The notes beneath the pieces are model-generated. The model was not told where the DNA came from. It worked only from the letters and a program-made list of their open reading frames with translations, and ran no database searches. A program made the translations under genes and the position numbers. Shown in pieces: positions 20,260-29,084 of a DNA stretch of 52,856 bases; the stretch's first letter is position 1, and each line of letters starts with the position of its first letter. This DNA comes from Acidobacteriota bacterium (lineage in GTDB: Bacteria; Acidobacteriota; Blastocatellia; RBC074), in assembly GCA_022072205.1 (NCBI GenBank), contig JAJVID010000044.1, positions 1 through 52,856 of the forward strand, given 5' to 3'.

Positions 20260-20315
20260 AGCGGAGCGCGCTTTTTTAAGCAGGCAGGCAAATATTTTGC
20301 ACAGCCATCGCCCAC

Positions 20316-20356
20316 CATATTTCAAATCTCATATCAAATATTGCATATGAAATATG
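20316..20356. repeat. AT-rich inverted repeat between convergent genes
   Basis: CATATTTCA (20316-20324) pairs with its complement (20348-20356). The left half, CATATTTCAAATCTCATAT, closely matches the repeat at 15302-15320, so the two are one family. It lies between convergent genes and could terminate both. Confidence 0.55.
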
Positions 20357-20424
20357 ATCCGAACGCCGCTGCTCACAGCAGTCATCCAGCGAGATCACGC
20401 CCAGCATCATTTTTACCTGATCGC

Positions 20425-21063
20425 TTACGGCGGCGATGATCCGGAGTGAACTTGTAGAAAAAAGCGCCCAGCCGCTTCTCCCTCCGGCCCGTAGCTGGAA
20501 AGGACATAACCAGCGCCTTCATTGAACGCTTGATAGACATACTCGCTGCCCCAGGGGTCTACCGAATAATCGCCTTCGATGTAGGGGCCGCGCCAGGCGG
20601 CGAGTGTGGATGGCTGACGGGCGAGCACGGCGAGGCCTTCTTTCGTGGTGGGGTAGCGTCCGAAATCGGCGCGGAAAATTTCGAGCGCTTTGGCGTACAG
20701 ATCCAGTTCGCGCCGCGCTATCAACTCGCGTCGTTGTTTTGCGGCTATCGCCTGTCTGTGTTCACGAACGCGCCAGACAGTGAAAGCGGCGATGGCAAGA
20801 ATGACGCAACTTACGATTGCCGCGATGAACGCTCGGCGATTGTGACGCTCGCGTTTGAGCCGCGCCTCGCGGAGTTCCGGGACGAAAACCAGCGTCTTGT
20901 CCGGGCGACGAGTTGAAGCGATTTGGCGAGTAACTTCGGCCAATTGATTTTCCGGCGCAGGCGCGGCGCCGGGAACCAGGGCGAGGCAAGCGACACAGAA
21001 GCGCCGCCTCGGCAGAAGCGCCGCTCCGCATTGCCTGCATCGTTCTCCAGTGCGTTCTGACAT
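20425..21063 (-). CDS. Zinc-ribbon membrane protein with GspG-like C-terminal domain
   Basis: A 212-residue protein, the second of its build in the window. Residues 8-30 hold a ribbon (CRQCGAALLPRRRFCVAC). A charged segment is followed by one helix (about 90-110, AFIAAIVSCVILAIAAFTVW). The last 90 residues match the GspG soluble domain well: FRADFGRYPTTKEGLAVL, GPYIEGDYSVDPWGSEYVYQ, GYVLSSYGPEGEAAG. The pseudopilin leader and its conserved Glu5 are absent. ATG 21063 is chosen because GGAGCGC lies six to seven bases upstream; the frame is open further. Function unknown. Confidence 0.65.
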   Translation of the reverse strand: MSERTGERCRQCGAALLPRRRFCVACLALVPGAAPAPENQLAEVTRQIASTRRPDKTLVFVPELREARLKRERHNRRAFIAAIVSCVILAIAAFTVWRVREHRQAIAAKQRRELIARRELDLYAKALEIFRADFGRYPTTKEGLAVLARQPSTLAAWRGPYIEGDYSVDPWGSEYVYQAFNEGAGYVLSSYGPEGEAAGRFFLQVHSGSSPP

Positions 21064-21107
21064 AAAGCGCTCCAACTGGTTCATGTCACCATCGAAATCA
21101 GGCGGGT

Positions 21108-21293
21108 CTACACGGCACGTTTGTCGAGCTTGCCTTCGAGCTTGCCTATCTTTCCGCCTCTGCGTTCCCAACTTGTGATGTATTCCATCATTTCCTCTCT
21201 TTCCGCTGGCGCGAAGCGCCTGACCTCACGCTGAAATTCCTGCTCCTGCTCCGGCGTCAATAGTAGATATGCGTCAATGAACCTGACAAGTCG
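21108..21293 (-). pseudogene. C-terminal remnant of an Rpn-type nuclease/transposase
   Basis: An open stretch of about 61 codons without a start reads RLVRFIDAYLLLTPEQEQEF, then REVRRFAPAEREEMMEYITS and WERRGGKIGKLEGKLDKRAV before the stop TAG. A frame stop (TGA) lies just upstream at 21294. The pattern PEEE...R...M-YITSWERRG is typical for the C-terminal part of Rpn/PD-(D/E)xK transposase-like nucleases (DUF4351-associated). The N-terminal nuclease domain is missing. Confidence 0.55.
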
Positions 21294-21315
21294 TCATTCG
21301 TTGTTTCACTCGATG

Positions 21316-22953
21316 TTAGCGCGGAGCCTTTCGCCCCTGCCCATAAAGAATCGCGCCCGGTCGAGCGCCCGTGCGCGTCCCGCGTTCCAGGATCATCTTG
21401 CCGTTGACGATGACGTATTCGACGCCGGTCGCGTACTGGTGCGGCTTCTCGAACGTAGCGTTGTCAATAATGGTTTCGGGATTGAAGATCGTAACGTCGG
21501 CGCATTGCCCCGGCCGCAGCAACCCTCGGTCGTAGATGCGAATCTTCGCAGCGTTGGCCGAAGTCATCTTGCGCACGGCCTCTTCGAGTGAAATCAGCTT
21601 CTCTTCGCGCGCGTAACGGCCCAGCACACGCGGGAACGTGCCGTAATAACGCGGGTGCGGATGCCCGGCGGCCAGCGGGCCTTCGGTCTTGACGGCTGTG
21701 CCATCGGAACCGATGGACACGAACGGCTGTTTGAGCGCGTAGCGCATGTCTTCTTCCGAGTGATGAAAGTAGACGGTCGGAACCGAGCCGTCGTTTTCGA
21801 TGAGCAGTTCAAACAATACGTCGAGCGGCGGCTTGCCGAGCGTCTTGATAACTTCGCTCATGCGCTTGCCCTCGAACTTTTTGTACTTAGAGTTGCTGAA
21901 CGTCACGAGCAGCATCCCTTCCCAGCCGCCGGTCGCAGTGTAGTGGTTGTACCAGTCGGAATCGGGAATGCCGTTTAGGATTTCGCTTTCCAGACGCGGG
22001 CGCAGCGCAGGGTCTTTCAATCGCGCGATCATCGCCTTCGCTCCGCCTTCGTGCGCCCAGGGCGGAATGATGCTCGACAGATTGTTCTGTCCCGCGCGAT
22101 ACGGATAGACGTTCGCTTCGACCAGTTGACCTTGCGCGCGGGCGTTCGCGATCAACGCGACAAGCTCCGGCATCTTGCCCCAGAGTTTATGTTCGGCGAT
22201 CTTGAGATGGATGACGTCAACCGGGATGCGCGCGCGGCGGCCAATATCAATCGCTTCAGCGACAGCCTTGAAGACTCCGCTGCCTTCGGTGCGCATGTGA
22301 GTCGAATAGATTCCGCCGTATTCCGAAGCGACTTCGCACATCGCCACCAGCGCATCGGTGTCAATCCAGACGCCGGGCGGGCCACTCAAACTACTGGCGA
22401 CGCCGAGCGCGCCCTGCTCCATCGCTTCGCGAACAACGGCGCGCATGCGGTTGAGTTCTTCGGCGGTGGCCGGGCCTGCTTTGGCCCCGCGCACAGTCGT
22501 CCACACTGTGCTGGAGCCGATGTAAGAGCCGACGTTGGTCGAAATGCCTCGGCGTTTCAACTCGGCGAAATAGCTCGAAAAATCTTTCCACTGGTCAGAC
22601 GGCGCGGCTGAACCGCCTTCGCCGAAGATCATCGTAGCCACGCCCTGCCGCACCATGCTTTCGGCGCTGCCGTCTTCGAGTATCGTGTCGTCGGAATGAT
22701 TGTGAATGTCAATGAAGCCGGGCGCGACGGCAAGCCCCCGCGCATCAATCGTTCGCGCGGCAGGGCGGTTTGCGAGTCTGCCAATAGCCGCGATCCGTCC
22801 GTCACGAATACCGACATCACCTATGAATGATGGATTGCCTGTGCCATCCACAATACGACCGTTACGAATGAGCATGTCGAAGTCCGGCTGCTGGGCAATG
22901 ACGCTCCACATCAAGCCAGCCATCAGGACGAACACAACCAAAGCGCTTTTCAT
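21316..22953 (-). CDS. D-aminoacylase / N-acyl-D-amino-acid deacylase family amidohydrolase
   Basis: A 545-residue secreted amidohydrolase. Residues 1-21 form a signal peptide (SALVVFVLMAGLMWSVIAQ). DMLIRNGRIVDGTGNPSF and VAPGFIDIHNHSDDTI (metal His-x-His) mark the N-terminal metal-dependent domain; FGEGGSAAPSDQW and YFHHSEEDMRYAL are D-aminoacylase-family features, as is the closing GQCADVTIFNPETI. The family removes N-acyl groups from D-amino acids, or hydrolyses related dipeptides, and could serve in D-amino-acid scavenging from peptidoglycan. It stands alone. ATG 22953 is taken; TTG 22959 is possible. Confidence 0.9.
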   Translation of the reverse strand: MKSALVVFVLMAGLMWSVIAQQPDFDMLIRNGRIVDGTGNPSFIGDVGIRDGRIAAIGRLANRPAARTIDARGLAVAPGFIDIHNHSDDTILEDGSAESMVRQGVATMIFGEGGSAAPSDQWKDFSSYFAELKRRGISTNVGSYIGSSTVWTTVRGAKAGPATAEELNRMRAVVREAMEQGALGVASSLSGPPGVWIDTDALVAMCEVASEYGGIYSTHMRTEGSGVFKAVAEAIDIGRRARIPVDVIHLKIAEHKLWGKMPELVALIANARAQGQLVEANVYPYRAGQNNLSSIIPPWAHEGGAKAMIARLKDPALRPRLESEILNGIPDSDWYNHYTATGGWEGMLLVTFSNSKYKKFEGKRMSEVIKTLGKPPLDVLFELLIENDGSVPTVYFHHSEEDMRYALKQPFVSIGSDGTAVKTEGPLAAGHPHPRYYGTFPRVLGRYAREEKLISLEEAVRKMTSANAAKIRIYDRGLLRPGQCADVTIFNPETIIDNATFEKPHQYATGVEYVIVNGKMILERGTRTGARPGAILYGQGRKAPR

Positions 22954-23065
22954 GATCAATGAATGCCTCTCCAGTTTTGCTTTGCCCCAACGGACGCCAG
23001 GCAGTCAGGGCAAATTTCAGGTTTGTTGGTTATCGCGGCCTGAATCGTACTTCACTTTAATGTGG

Positions 23066-23121
23066 TTGGAAACACAGAGTGAGATCTACAACCTTGGAAA
23101 CACAGAGTGAGATCTACAACC
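23066..23121. repeat. Tandem 28-base repeat, two units
   Basis: Positions 23066-23093 and 23094-23121 are two exact 28-base units, each beginning TTGGAAACACAGAGTGAG. No third unit and no spacer are present, so it is not a CRISPR array. It lies in the 279-base gap between the amidohydrolase and the first GT4 gene, which otherwise contains nothing I recognise. Confidence 0.85.
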
Positions 23122-23232
23122 CAAGACCTATCACCCCAAACCTATAAATTTTCTTTTGCTGGCTCGACCAAACAATGGTTCAAAGAAAGGCTTATAGGCC
23201 TTCGATAACCGGTCGCAGGCTTTAGCTCATCA

Positions 23233-24486
23233 TCAGGTTTCCCAGGGTATGTGGCCGAATTTGTTGAGCGCGGTTTGGCGCAGAAGATCGAAGTAAAGTT
23301 CCAGGTGGGCTTCCTTCGACCACCATCGCGCGAACGCCTGATACCCGCGTTCGCCAAGCTCCGCGCGCAACGATGATGACGCCGCAAGCTGGCGGATGGC
23401 CGAAATCAGTTCTTCGTTCGTGCGATAAACGAAGCCGCCGCCGCTGTCGTGAACGACTTCGGGCAGCGCGCCCAGGTCGCGCGTGATGACCGGCGTTTTG
23501 CGAGCGAAGGCTTCGATGATGATGATGCCGAAGGTTTCGTAAGTGATGGAAGGAACGATGCAAGCCAGCGCGTGTTTGTAGAGCGCGCCCAATTCGCGTT
23601 GCGGACGCGGGCCGAGAAATTTGATGCGCTGATTCGTAAGGGCTTGCGCGCGCAACGGCTCTTCATAACCGCCGGCGCCCGCTACCAGCAGATCGCAATC
23701 GGTAATCTGCTCCCACGCCTCGATCAAAGTTTGCAGTCCTTTGATCTGCTCAAGCCGCCCGACGAACAGGAAGTAGGGACGCGCTTGCGGACGCGGGCCG
23801 GGGTCCTGCCAGTCGCGGTCGGCGCGGTCGGTGAAATAAGGCAGATGCCCGACCGGTTTCGGGAAGCCGCGTTCGGCGTGCATTTGCGCGGTGAAGCGGC
23901 TGGGCGAGACGAATTGATCAACGTGTTCGCTGGCTCGCTCCAACATTCCAGTGTAACGCCAGAGTTGCGGCGGTCGTTTGGCCGCGAGCGTGCAGCGCAA
24001 ACACTCCGGCTTGTCGCAAGGCTGGCGGTTGAATTTCCAGAGCACATGCGTCGGACAGATCAGCCAGTGCTCGTGCGTCGTGTAGAGCTTCACAGCCTGC
24101 CCCTGCGCCGGCTCCATTGTCAAAACCTGCGGGCCGAGCAGCGAGATGTTGTGAAAATGGATTACGTCGTAGGGCTTGCTGTCGAGCAGATCGCGGATGC
24201 GCTTTTCTTTCAACCAGGGCCGCCCGGTCTGTTGCGTCAGCAGCGGCGAGAGCCATTTGTATCCGCTGCGCAACCCGTGAACCTTCACGTTCGGATGAGG
24301 CGTGAATTGAATCTCCGGCTCAGCCGGATGCAGCAGGTGATATGAATCAACGCAGTGGACGACATCAACCTGATGCCCGGCGTCGCCCAGCGCGTGGCAG
24401 AGGCGATAGAGATACATCGCGTCGCCGCCGAAGCTGTAAGGCGGGTAGAAAGTCGTGAGGTGTAGAAAGTTGAGAGGACGATTCAT
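23233..24486 (-). CDS. Glycosyltransferase family 4
   Basis: A 417-residue GT-B-fold glycosyltransferase: FLHLTTFYPPYSFGGDAMYL at the N-terminus (acceptor domain), HTTHEHW-type loop near residue 120, a cysteine-rich insert (CPTHVLWKF, CDKPECLRC), and the C-terminal donor-binding part FLFVGRLEQIKGLQTLIEAW with E-x7-E site near SITYETFGIIIIEAFA. It transfers a sugar from a nucleotide donor to a glycan or lipid on the cytoplasmic face. ATG 24486 overlaps the upstream gene by four bases; the 18 codons beyond are rejected. The Cys insert between residues 140-165 could bind metal. Confidence 0.88.
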   Translation of the reverse strand: MNRPLNFLHLTTFYPPYSFGGDAMYLYRLCHALGDAGHQVDVVHCVDSYHLLHPAEPEIQFTPHPNVKVHGLRSGYKWLSPLLTQQTGRPWLKEKRIRDLLDSKPYDVIHFHNISLLGPQVLTMEPAQGQAVKLYTTHEHWLICPTHVLWKFNRQPCDKPECLRCTLAAKRPPQLWRYTGMLERASEHVDQFVSPSRFTAQMHAERGFPKPVGHLPYFTDRADRDWQDPGPRPQARPYFLFVGRLEQIKGLQTLIEAWEQITDCDLLVAGAGGYEEPLRAQALTNQRIKFLGPRPQRELGALYKHALACIVPSITYETFGIIIIEAFARKTPVITRDLGALPEVVHDSGGGFVYRTNEELISAIRQLAASSSLRAELGERGYQAFARWWSKEAHLELYFDLLRQTALNKFGHIPWET

Positions 24487-25667
24487 TGCGCCGCCACTTT
24501 TTGAATCAAAGCCATCATTTGTCGCGCTGCGGCGTCCCACGTCAATCGTCCCGCGGCGGCCAGTCCCGCTTCGCGCATCTTCCGGCGCAGGCTCTCCGAT
24601 TCCAGAACGCGAACCAGCGCGTCTTCAAGCTCGGCCTGATTGCGCGGGTCAATGAAGATTCCGCCATCGCCCAGCAATTCAGGCAAAGGGCTTGCTGTCG
24701 TGGCGATCACCGGGCAGCCGCAGGCAGCGGCTTCGACCGCAGGCAAACCGAAGCCTTCGATCAACGAAGGCAGCGCGAGCGCCGTCGCGCAGTTGAGCAA
24801 CACGACCAACTCTTCGTCGGGCAAGTAACCGGTGAAAATCACGCGGTCGGCGATTCCCTGTTTTTCGACTTGCTGTCTGATGACGCCGAAATAACTGTGG
24901 AAGACCTCTTTCTCGTATTCGCCGACCAGCGCCAGCCGGATGTCCCGGAACGCAGGCTGCGCGGCGAGTTTGGCAAAGGCGGCGACCAGGGCTTCGAGGT
25001 TTTTGTGAGGGCTGAAGCCGCCGACGTAAACAATCGTGCGATGATCGAAATTGACGCCCAGAGCTTCCAGACGCGGCGTCAATCCTGCGTCCAATCCTGC
25101 ATCGGGCAGGCGACGGAAAATCGGATCGCTCGCTTCACCGACCACGGAGACTCGTTCGGGCGAGAGATTGAATCGCCGCGCAATTCCCTGCCGCGAGTAT
25201 TCCGAAACAGTAACGATGGCGTCCGCCTGCCTGCGTCCCATCGCCACTTTCGCCCGCCAGAAAAGCCTCGCCAGCGGATGCGGCAGCGTCAGTTGCGGGT
25301 AAGTTTCGGCGATCACGTCGTGAATCATGACGATCTTTTTGGCGCGGCTGAAGACGGGGACGTAGCTGTAGATGGTGGGAAACAACAGCAAATCCATGTC
25401 GGGGTCGGCCAGCGCGCGGCTCATTCGCCACATGTCGCGCGCGGAGCGGTGGCCGTTGGCTGAAGCGGCGACGGCTGCCGGAGCGGCCGCGCGCACGATT
25501 CGCGCTTCAGCCTGCGGCGGCAGCGGCGCCAATGCGTCGGCTGTATCGAGAAAGAAGACATAGCGATTCTTTTCGTCAAGGCGCGTCAGGGCGCTGAGCA
25601 GCGCGCGCGCGTGCCGTCCGTAGCCGCGATTGTTTTGCCAGCAGGTTGCGTCAACGCCAATCCGCAT
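24483..25667 (-). CDS. Glycosyltransferase family 4
   Basis: A 394-residue GT-B glycosyltransferase: MRIGVDATCWQNNRGYGRHA at the start, DAIVTVSEYSRQGIARRFNL mid-chain, and the donor domain with IVYVGGFSPHKNLEALVAAF and the family motif PSLIEGFGLPAVEAAACGCP. This start and glycine-rich donor site are typical of GT4 enzymes related to mannosyl- and rhamnosyltransferases. It is coupled by an ATGA overlap to the next GT4 gene, so the pair probably adds successive sugars. Nine bases separate it from the hydrolase upstream. Confidence 0.9.
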   Translation of the reverse strand: MRIGVDATCWQNNRGYGRHARALLSALTRLDEKNRYVFFLDTADALAPLPPQAEARIVRAAAPAAVAASANGHRSARDMWRMSRALADPDMDLLLFPTIYSYVPVFSRAKKIVMIHDVIAETYPQLTLPHPLARLFWRAKVAMGRRQADAIVTVSEYSRQGIARRFNLSPERVSVVGEASDPIFRRLPDAGLDAGLTPRLEALGVNFDHRTIVYVGGFSPHKNLEALVAAFAKLAAQPAFRDIRLALVGEYEKEVFHSYFGVIRQQVEKQGIADRVIFTGYLPDEELVVLLNCATALALPSLIEGFGLPAVEAAACGCPVIATTASPLPELLGDGGIFIDPRNQAELEDALVRVLESESLRRKMREAGLAAAGRLTWDAAARQMMALIQKVAAQ

Positions 25668-25676
25668 TCGGGTTCG

Positions 25677-26738
25677 CTACTTCTTCTCCTTCTCTTTTCT
25701 CAAGGCCTGTCTTCTTTGCGCCCTGCTCAATTCAGCTTTGCCCTTTCGTTTTCGCTTTCGCCATCGCCATCCGATTAACCCTGAAAGCGCGAGCGCCGCT
25801 TCTGAAAGCACCGCCTCGGTAGAAGTAAAAACATGCAAAATCCTGGTCTGTTTCAGATCGTCTTCGGTCGGAAGCGGGATGGGATATGGCCGCGCTCGTT
25901 CCACTACGCTGCGGATGGCTTCAATCACTGCGTCGGGGCGGTCGCGCTGAATGAAATGCCTGCTCCGCTCGACGATGAGATGATCGCTGTTCGGCGCGCG
26001 GCGGGCGAGGTCGGCCTGGAGTTCGAGATGCGTTAGCGTTTCCTGCTGCTCCACGCCGCCCAGCGCGGTGAGAACCACCAGCGGAACGTGAGGCAACGGA
26101 GCGGCGGCGCGAAGCAGATCCGAACTCGCTGACAGATTCACCCCTTCGCAATTTCCGCCATAATAAGTCCGCGTGTATACCTGCCGTCGTTCTGGCGGCA
26201 TGAATCCGACGGAGCGGGCGTACTCTTCCTCCTGAGAACTGTCAATCAGCACGATTCCGGCCACCTCATGCGGGTACTGGCTAGCGTAGAGGCGCACGTT
26301 CACGCCGCCGAATGAATGCCCGACCAGCACGTAAGGCGCGGGCAGCCCGGCCTTGCGCAACAAATCGCGCAGTTCCTGCACCACTTGCTGGCTCGTGCGC
26401 ATTTCCGGCGGGCGCGGCGATTTGCCGGCGGGCGCGATTCTGGCGCTGTCACCAAGACCGACTCGGTCGTAAGCGAAGACGCGAGTGAACGCCGCGACAG
26501 CGCCAGGCACGTCGCCCCAGGTATCCATCGGCTGGCAAAGACCTGCGTCCAGCACCACGACCGGATCGCCCGTCCCCTGATCGCTGTAATGGAAACGATA
26601 ATCGCCCAGCGTAAGCGAGCGGCTGGCGCCTGCTTTTTTGCCGGAGCCTGGCGATTGCCGCGGCGTCTGGCTCCAGCCATTTCCCACGATCAAGGCAGTC
26701 AATATCAGAACCGCCAACATTATCCGTACCGCTTTCAT
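25677..26738 (-). CDS. Secreted alpha/beta hydrolase with a C-terminal helix and basic tail
   Basis: A 353-residue protein. A signal peptide covers residues 1-23 (IMLAVLILTALIVGNGWSQ). The hydrolase fold follows with nucleophile elbow VGHSFGGVN (Ser at about 142), VVVLDAGLCQPMDTWGD and a C-terminal His (SRHFIQRDRP). The end is odd: a short hydrophobic stretch (EAALALSGLIGW) then a strongly basic tail (RWRKRKRKGK...). That resembles a C-terminal sorting or membrane-anchoring tail, but no PEP motif is present. AGGAG lies five bases upstream of the start. Its place beside two glycosyltransferases suggests ester or lipid work, not shown. Confidence 0.8.
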   Translation of the reverse strand: MKAVRIMLAVLILTALIVGNGWSQTPRQSPGSGKKAGASRSLTLGDYRFHYSDQGTGDPVVVLDAGLCQPMDTWGDVPGAVAAFTRVFAYDRVGLGDSARIAPAGKSPRPPEMRTSQQVVQELRDLLRKAGLPAPYVLVGHSFGGVNVRLYASQYPHEVAGIVLIDSSQEEEYARSVGFMPPERRQVYTRTYYGGNCEGVNLSASSDLLRAAAPLPHVPLVVLTALGGVEQQETLTHLELQADLARRAPNSDHLIVERSRHFIQRDRPDAVIEAIRSVVERARPYPIPLPTEDDLKQTRILHVFTSTEAVLSEAALALSGLIGWRWRKRKRKGKAELSRAQRRQALRKEKEKK

Positions 26739-26840
26739 ATTTTCTCCTACTGGCGCGAGCGCCCGGCGATGGTTATCAAATAACTCTCGACCATTGAGCC
26801 TTCTCAGCGTTTAAGCCGGAAGATCTTCCAGACCCGCGCC

Positions 26841-26870
26841 TGTGTGTGTGTTTGTGTGTATTTGTGTGAG
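26841..26870. repeat. GT-rich simple repeat
   Basis: Thirty bases of TG/TTTG units (TGTGTGTGTGTTTG type). It lies in the gap of about 255 bases between the hydrolase and a large membrane protein; the remaining gap has a weak imperfect dyad near 26905-26962 and no gene. Confidence 0.6.
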
Positions 26871-26993
26871 GAATTCCAACGATTATAGTTATTCGTAAGA
26901 GATTGAGGAGTCCGGTCAGCGGAACGCCAGTCGGACAACCCGGGCGCCGCTGCCGCACTCTCCTTCGGTTAGTTAAGACAATCAGGGTTCGAA

Positions 26994-29084
26994 TCACCCC
27001 CCTGGAATTTCATATAGAGTCCAATGAGGGCCAGGCAACGCGACAGGCAAATCAAGAGGCGCTTCGCTTGGTGACAGCACCAGGCGGAAACCATACTTTC
27101 TTCCCAGCGCCTGCCACTCGTCGCGCTTGCGCTCCTTCCAGATGTCGAACCATAGAGACGAATACCAGCTCAACCTTCCACTGGAAGCCAGGCGATTGAT
27201 TTGATCAGGGTTAGCGTAATCAACGCCATACAGGTCGCGCATCATTGTTCCAATTACCGGAGACAGGTCTGGCATGTAGCTCATCAGCCATAAAGATTCC
27301 CGTTCCATGAGCGCCGGATGATCGGTCTTATGCTGAATCTTGGTTTGCGGGACAATCGCCGGGAGGATCATCTCATTGGGTCGCGCATGCAGGGTCAACC
27401 ACTCCTTCAATGTGCGATCATAGGGCGAGATCATGTCCCAGCGTGGCAGTTGCGTGAGCACATTGTCCCTGGAGCTTCTAGGCAAAGCGGGCAAACTAAT
27501 CATCAGGCAGGCGCACAAAAGGGCGACTTGCCCCCAATTCATTTTAAACAACCAGCGCCGGGCCGCTGGCTGAAACGTTGCCGGTGATTCCTCCCGCTTC
27601 CCTTCTTGTTTGCGTTCCGCCCAACTCCATATCAAAGCGCCCAGACCAATTACGAGGACACCTATCAGAAGGCTGGCCATGAAGCATTTCATCAATAAAA
27701 CCGGCTGATCGCCATACCGTCCCTTGCCGCCAATCGCCAGAGTCATGCCGCCAATGGCCAGAATGGCGGCCACGCTCATAAGCCGCCGCCGGGCATGCCT
27801 GCGATAAGCATAGAAGTCCATGGCGAAGAGCAGCCCCCATAACGCATAGAGCAACTCCGGCCGGCGGCTACTAAAGAAACCGCTCCCAGCAAGGAAAAGC
27901 AGGCCCGCTATCGCAACCAGGGTCAACCGGCGCGCACGACTGTCCATCGCGGCCTGAGCGCAGACCATAGCCGCCACTGTGACCGGCACGAGGAGCAGCG
28001 ATGTGAAATTGGCGAATCTGTACGGCATGGATATTTCAATTGGGGAGGGAAGCCAGCCTCTCCAAAAATGAAGCGTCCACGCGCCATAGACGTATACCGA
28101 GGCGATTGCGCTCAACGCAAGAAGCCAGAAGGAAGTCCGCCGATCCGGTACGATCGAACCTTCGGCCTCCGCCCGTTTCGGAGTCCACAACAGAAGCGCC
28201 CCAATCGCCAAAAGGGCGACCGGCCCAACCGAGTAAGCAAGCCACCAAAGCGGGGCCAGACGACGATGTCTATCGGTTGTGACTGTGAACTGCCAGTGGA
28301 TTAACTTTCCATCCACGTGAGCGTTGGATTGAGCGTCATATGGTGGAACGGCTACGGAATCGGCGGCGCGAATGTAGATGATGAGCGCGAGCGCCGCGCA
28401 AACGGCGAGACCCAAACCAATCGCGCATAAAAGCCTGACATTCTCTTTGCGGCTGCGCTGTTTGCGCGAGTAAAAAAAATAAGCGGCGCTCCAGGGCCAG
28501 ATCAGCAGCGGCATCACCGGATGAATCGCGGGCAATAATCCGAGCATCAGCCCGCCCGTCCGCCATAATCCCGCCAGCAACAGTACGACGACTAACATCG
28601 CAACATGAAGACCGATGTGCCCGTTGCTGGCGCCATTCGGAAATATCCACATCGGATAGATGCTTTCAAAACGCAGGGTCGTTTCTGTCACTATCACTGC
28701 CGCTGCAAGATGCCCCCAGTAAGGTCTCTTCGTGAGCAGGGCGGTGATGGCGAAAGGCGCAAAAACACTGAGGAAAAGGAATAGAAAATTACGAGCCGCC
28801 GAGACCACGAGCGGCGCCGGCTTGATCGCCCACACGCCCGCAGCCAGATAATGAAACAGATTGTATGCCTTCTCGTAATAAATCTGATGCGGATGCCCGG
28901 CGGGATATTGCACAGCGCCGGAGATAATCTGCGCAGGCATAAGCGTCTCATCCAGCACCACTCCATTGAACAATATCTGGGCAATGCTGTAGACGCCCCA
29001 AACGAGCGCTCCGAAGAGCAGCATGCGGCCGGCGGTTATATCCTCGTCTCCAGTCCAGAACAGGCGGATAGCCGATTTGATCAT
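26994..29084 (-). CDS. Large integral membrane protein, probable GT-C-type enzyme
   Basis: A 696-residue protein with about 13 predicted helices and a C-terminal soluble region of about 150 residues. The first periplasmic loop contains LDETLMPAQI and HPHQIYYEKAYNLFHYL, acidic/polar like the first loop of GT-C glycosyltransferases where a DE or ED pair binds the donor. No specific family motif is recognised; a relation to glycosyltransferase 39 or to uncharacterised membrane families is possible. It overlaps the upstream GT2 gene by four bases, with GAGG before the start, so it is translated with it. The GT2 may charge a lipid-linked sugar that this protein uses. Confidence 0.6.
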   Translation of the reverse strand: MIKSAIRLFWTGDEDITAGRMLLFGALVWGVYSIAQILFNGVVLDETLMPAQIISGAVQYPAGHPHQIYYEKAYNLFHYLAAGVWAIKPAPLVVSAARNFLFLFLSVFAPFAITALLTKRPYWGHLAAAVIVTETTLRFESIYPMWIFPNGASNGHIGLHVAMLVVVLLLAGLWRTGGLMLGLLPAIHPVMPLLIWPWSAAYFFYSRKQRSRKENVRLLCAIGLGLAVCAALALIIYIRAADSVAVPPYDAQSNAHVDGKLIHWQFTVTTDRHRRLAPLWWLAYSVGPVALLAIGALLLWTPKRAEAEGSIVPDRRTSFWLLALSAIASVYVYGAWTLHFWRGWLPSPIEISMPYRFANFTSLLLVPVTVAAMVCAQAAMDSRARRLTLVAIAGLLFLAGSGFFSSRRPELLYALWGLLFAMDFYAYRRHARRRLMSVAAILAIGGMTLAIGGKGRYGDQPVLLMKCFMASLLIGVLVIGLGALIWSWAERKQEGKREESPATFQPAARRWLFKMNWGQVALLCACLMISLPALPRSSRDNVLTQLPRWDMISPYDRTLKEWLTLHARPNEMILPAIVPQTKIQHKTDHPALMERESLWLMSYMPDLSPVIGTMMRDLYGVDYANPDQINRLASSGRLSWYSSLWFDIWKERKRDEWQALGRKYGFRLVLSPSEAPLDLPVALPGPHWTLYEIPGG

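Noticed and set aside
23066..23121. CRISPR repeats
   Set aside because: The two 28-base units are directly adjacent with no spacer, and there are no cas genes.
25677..25800. PEP-CTERM sorting signal on the hydrolase
   Set aside because: The tail has the helix and basic end but lacks the PEP motif, and no exosortase is visible.
26960..27005. tRNA-like T-loop (GGTTCGAATC) on the plus strand
   Set aside because: The flanking bases do not form a T-stem, and no acceptor or anticodon stem can be paired within 90 bases.
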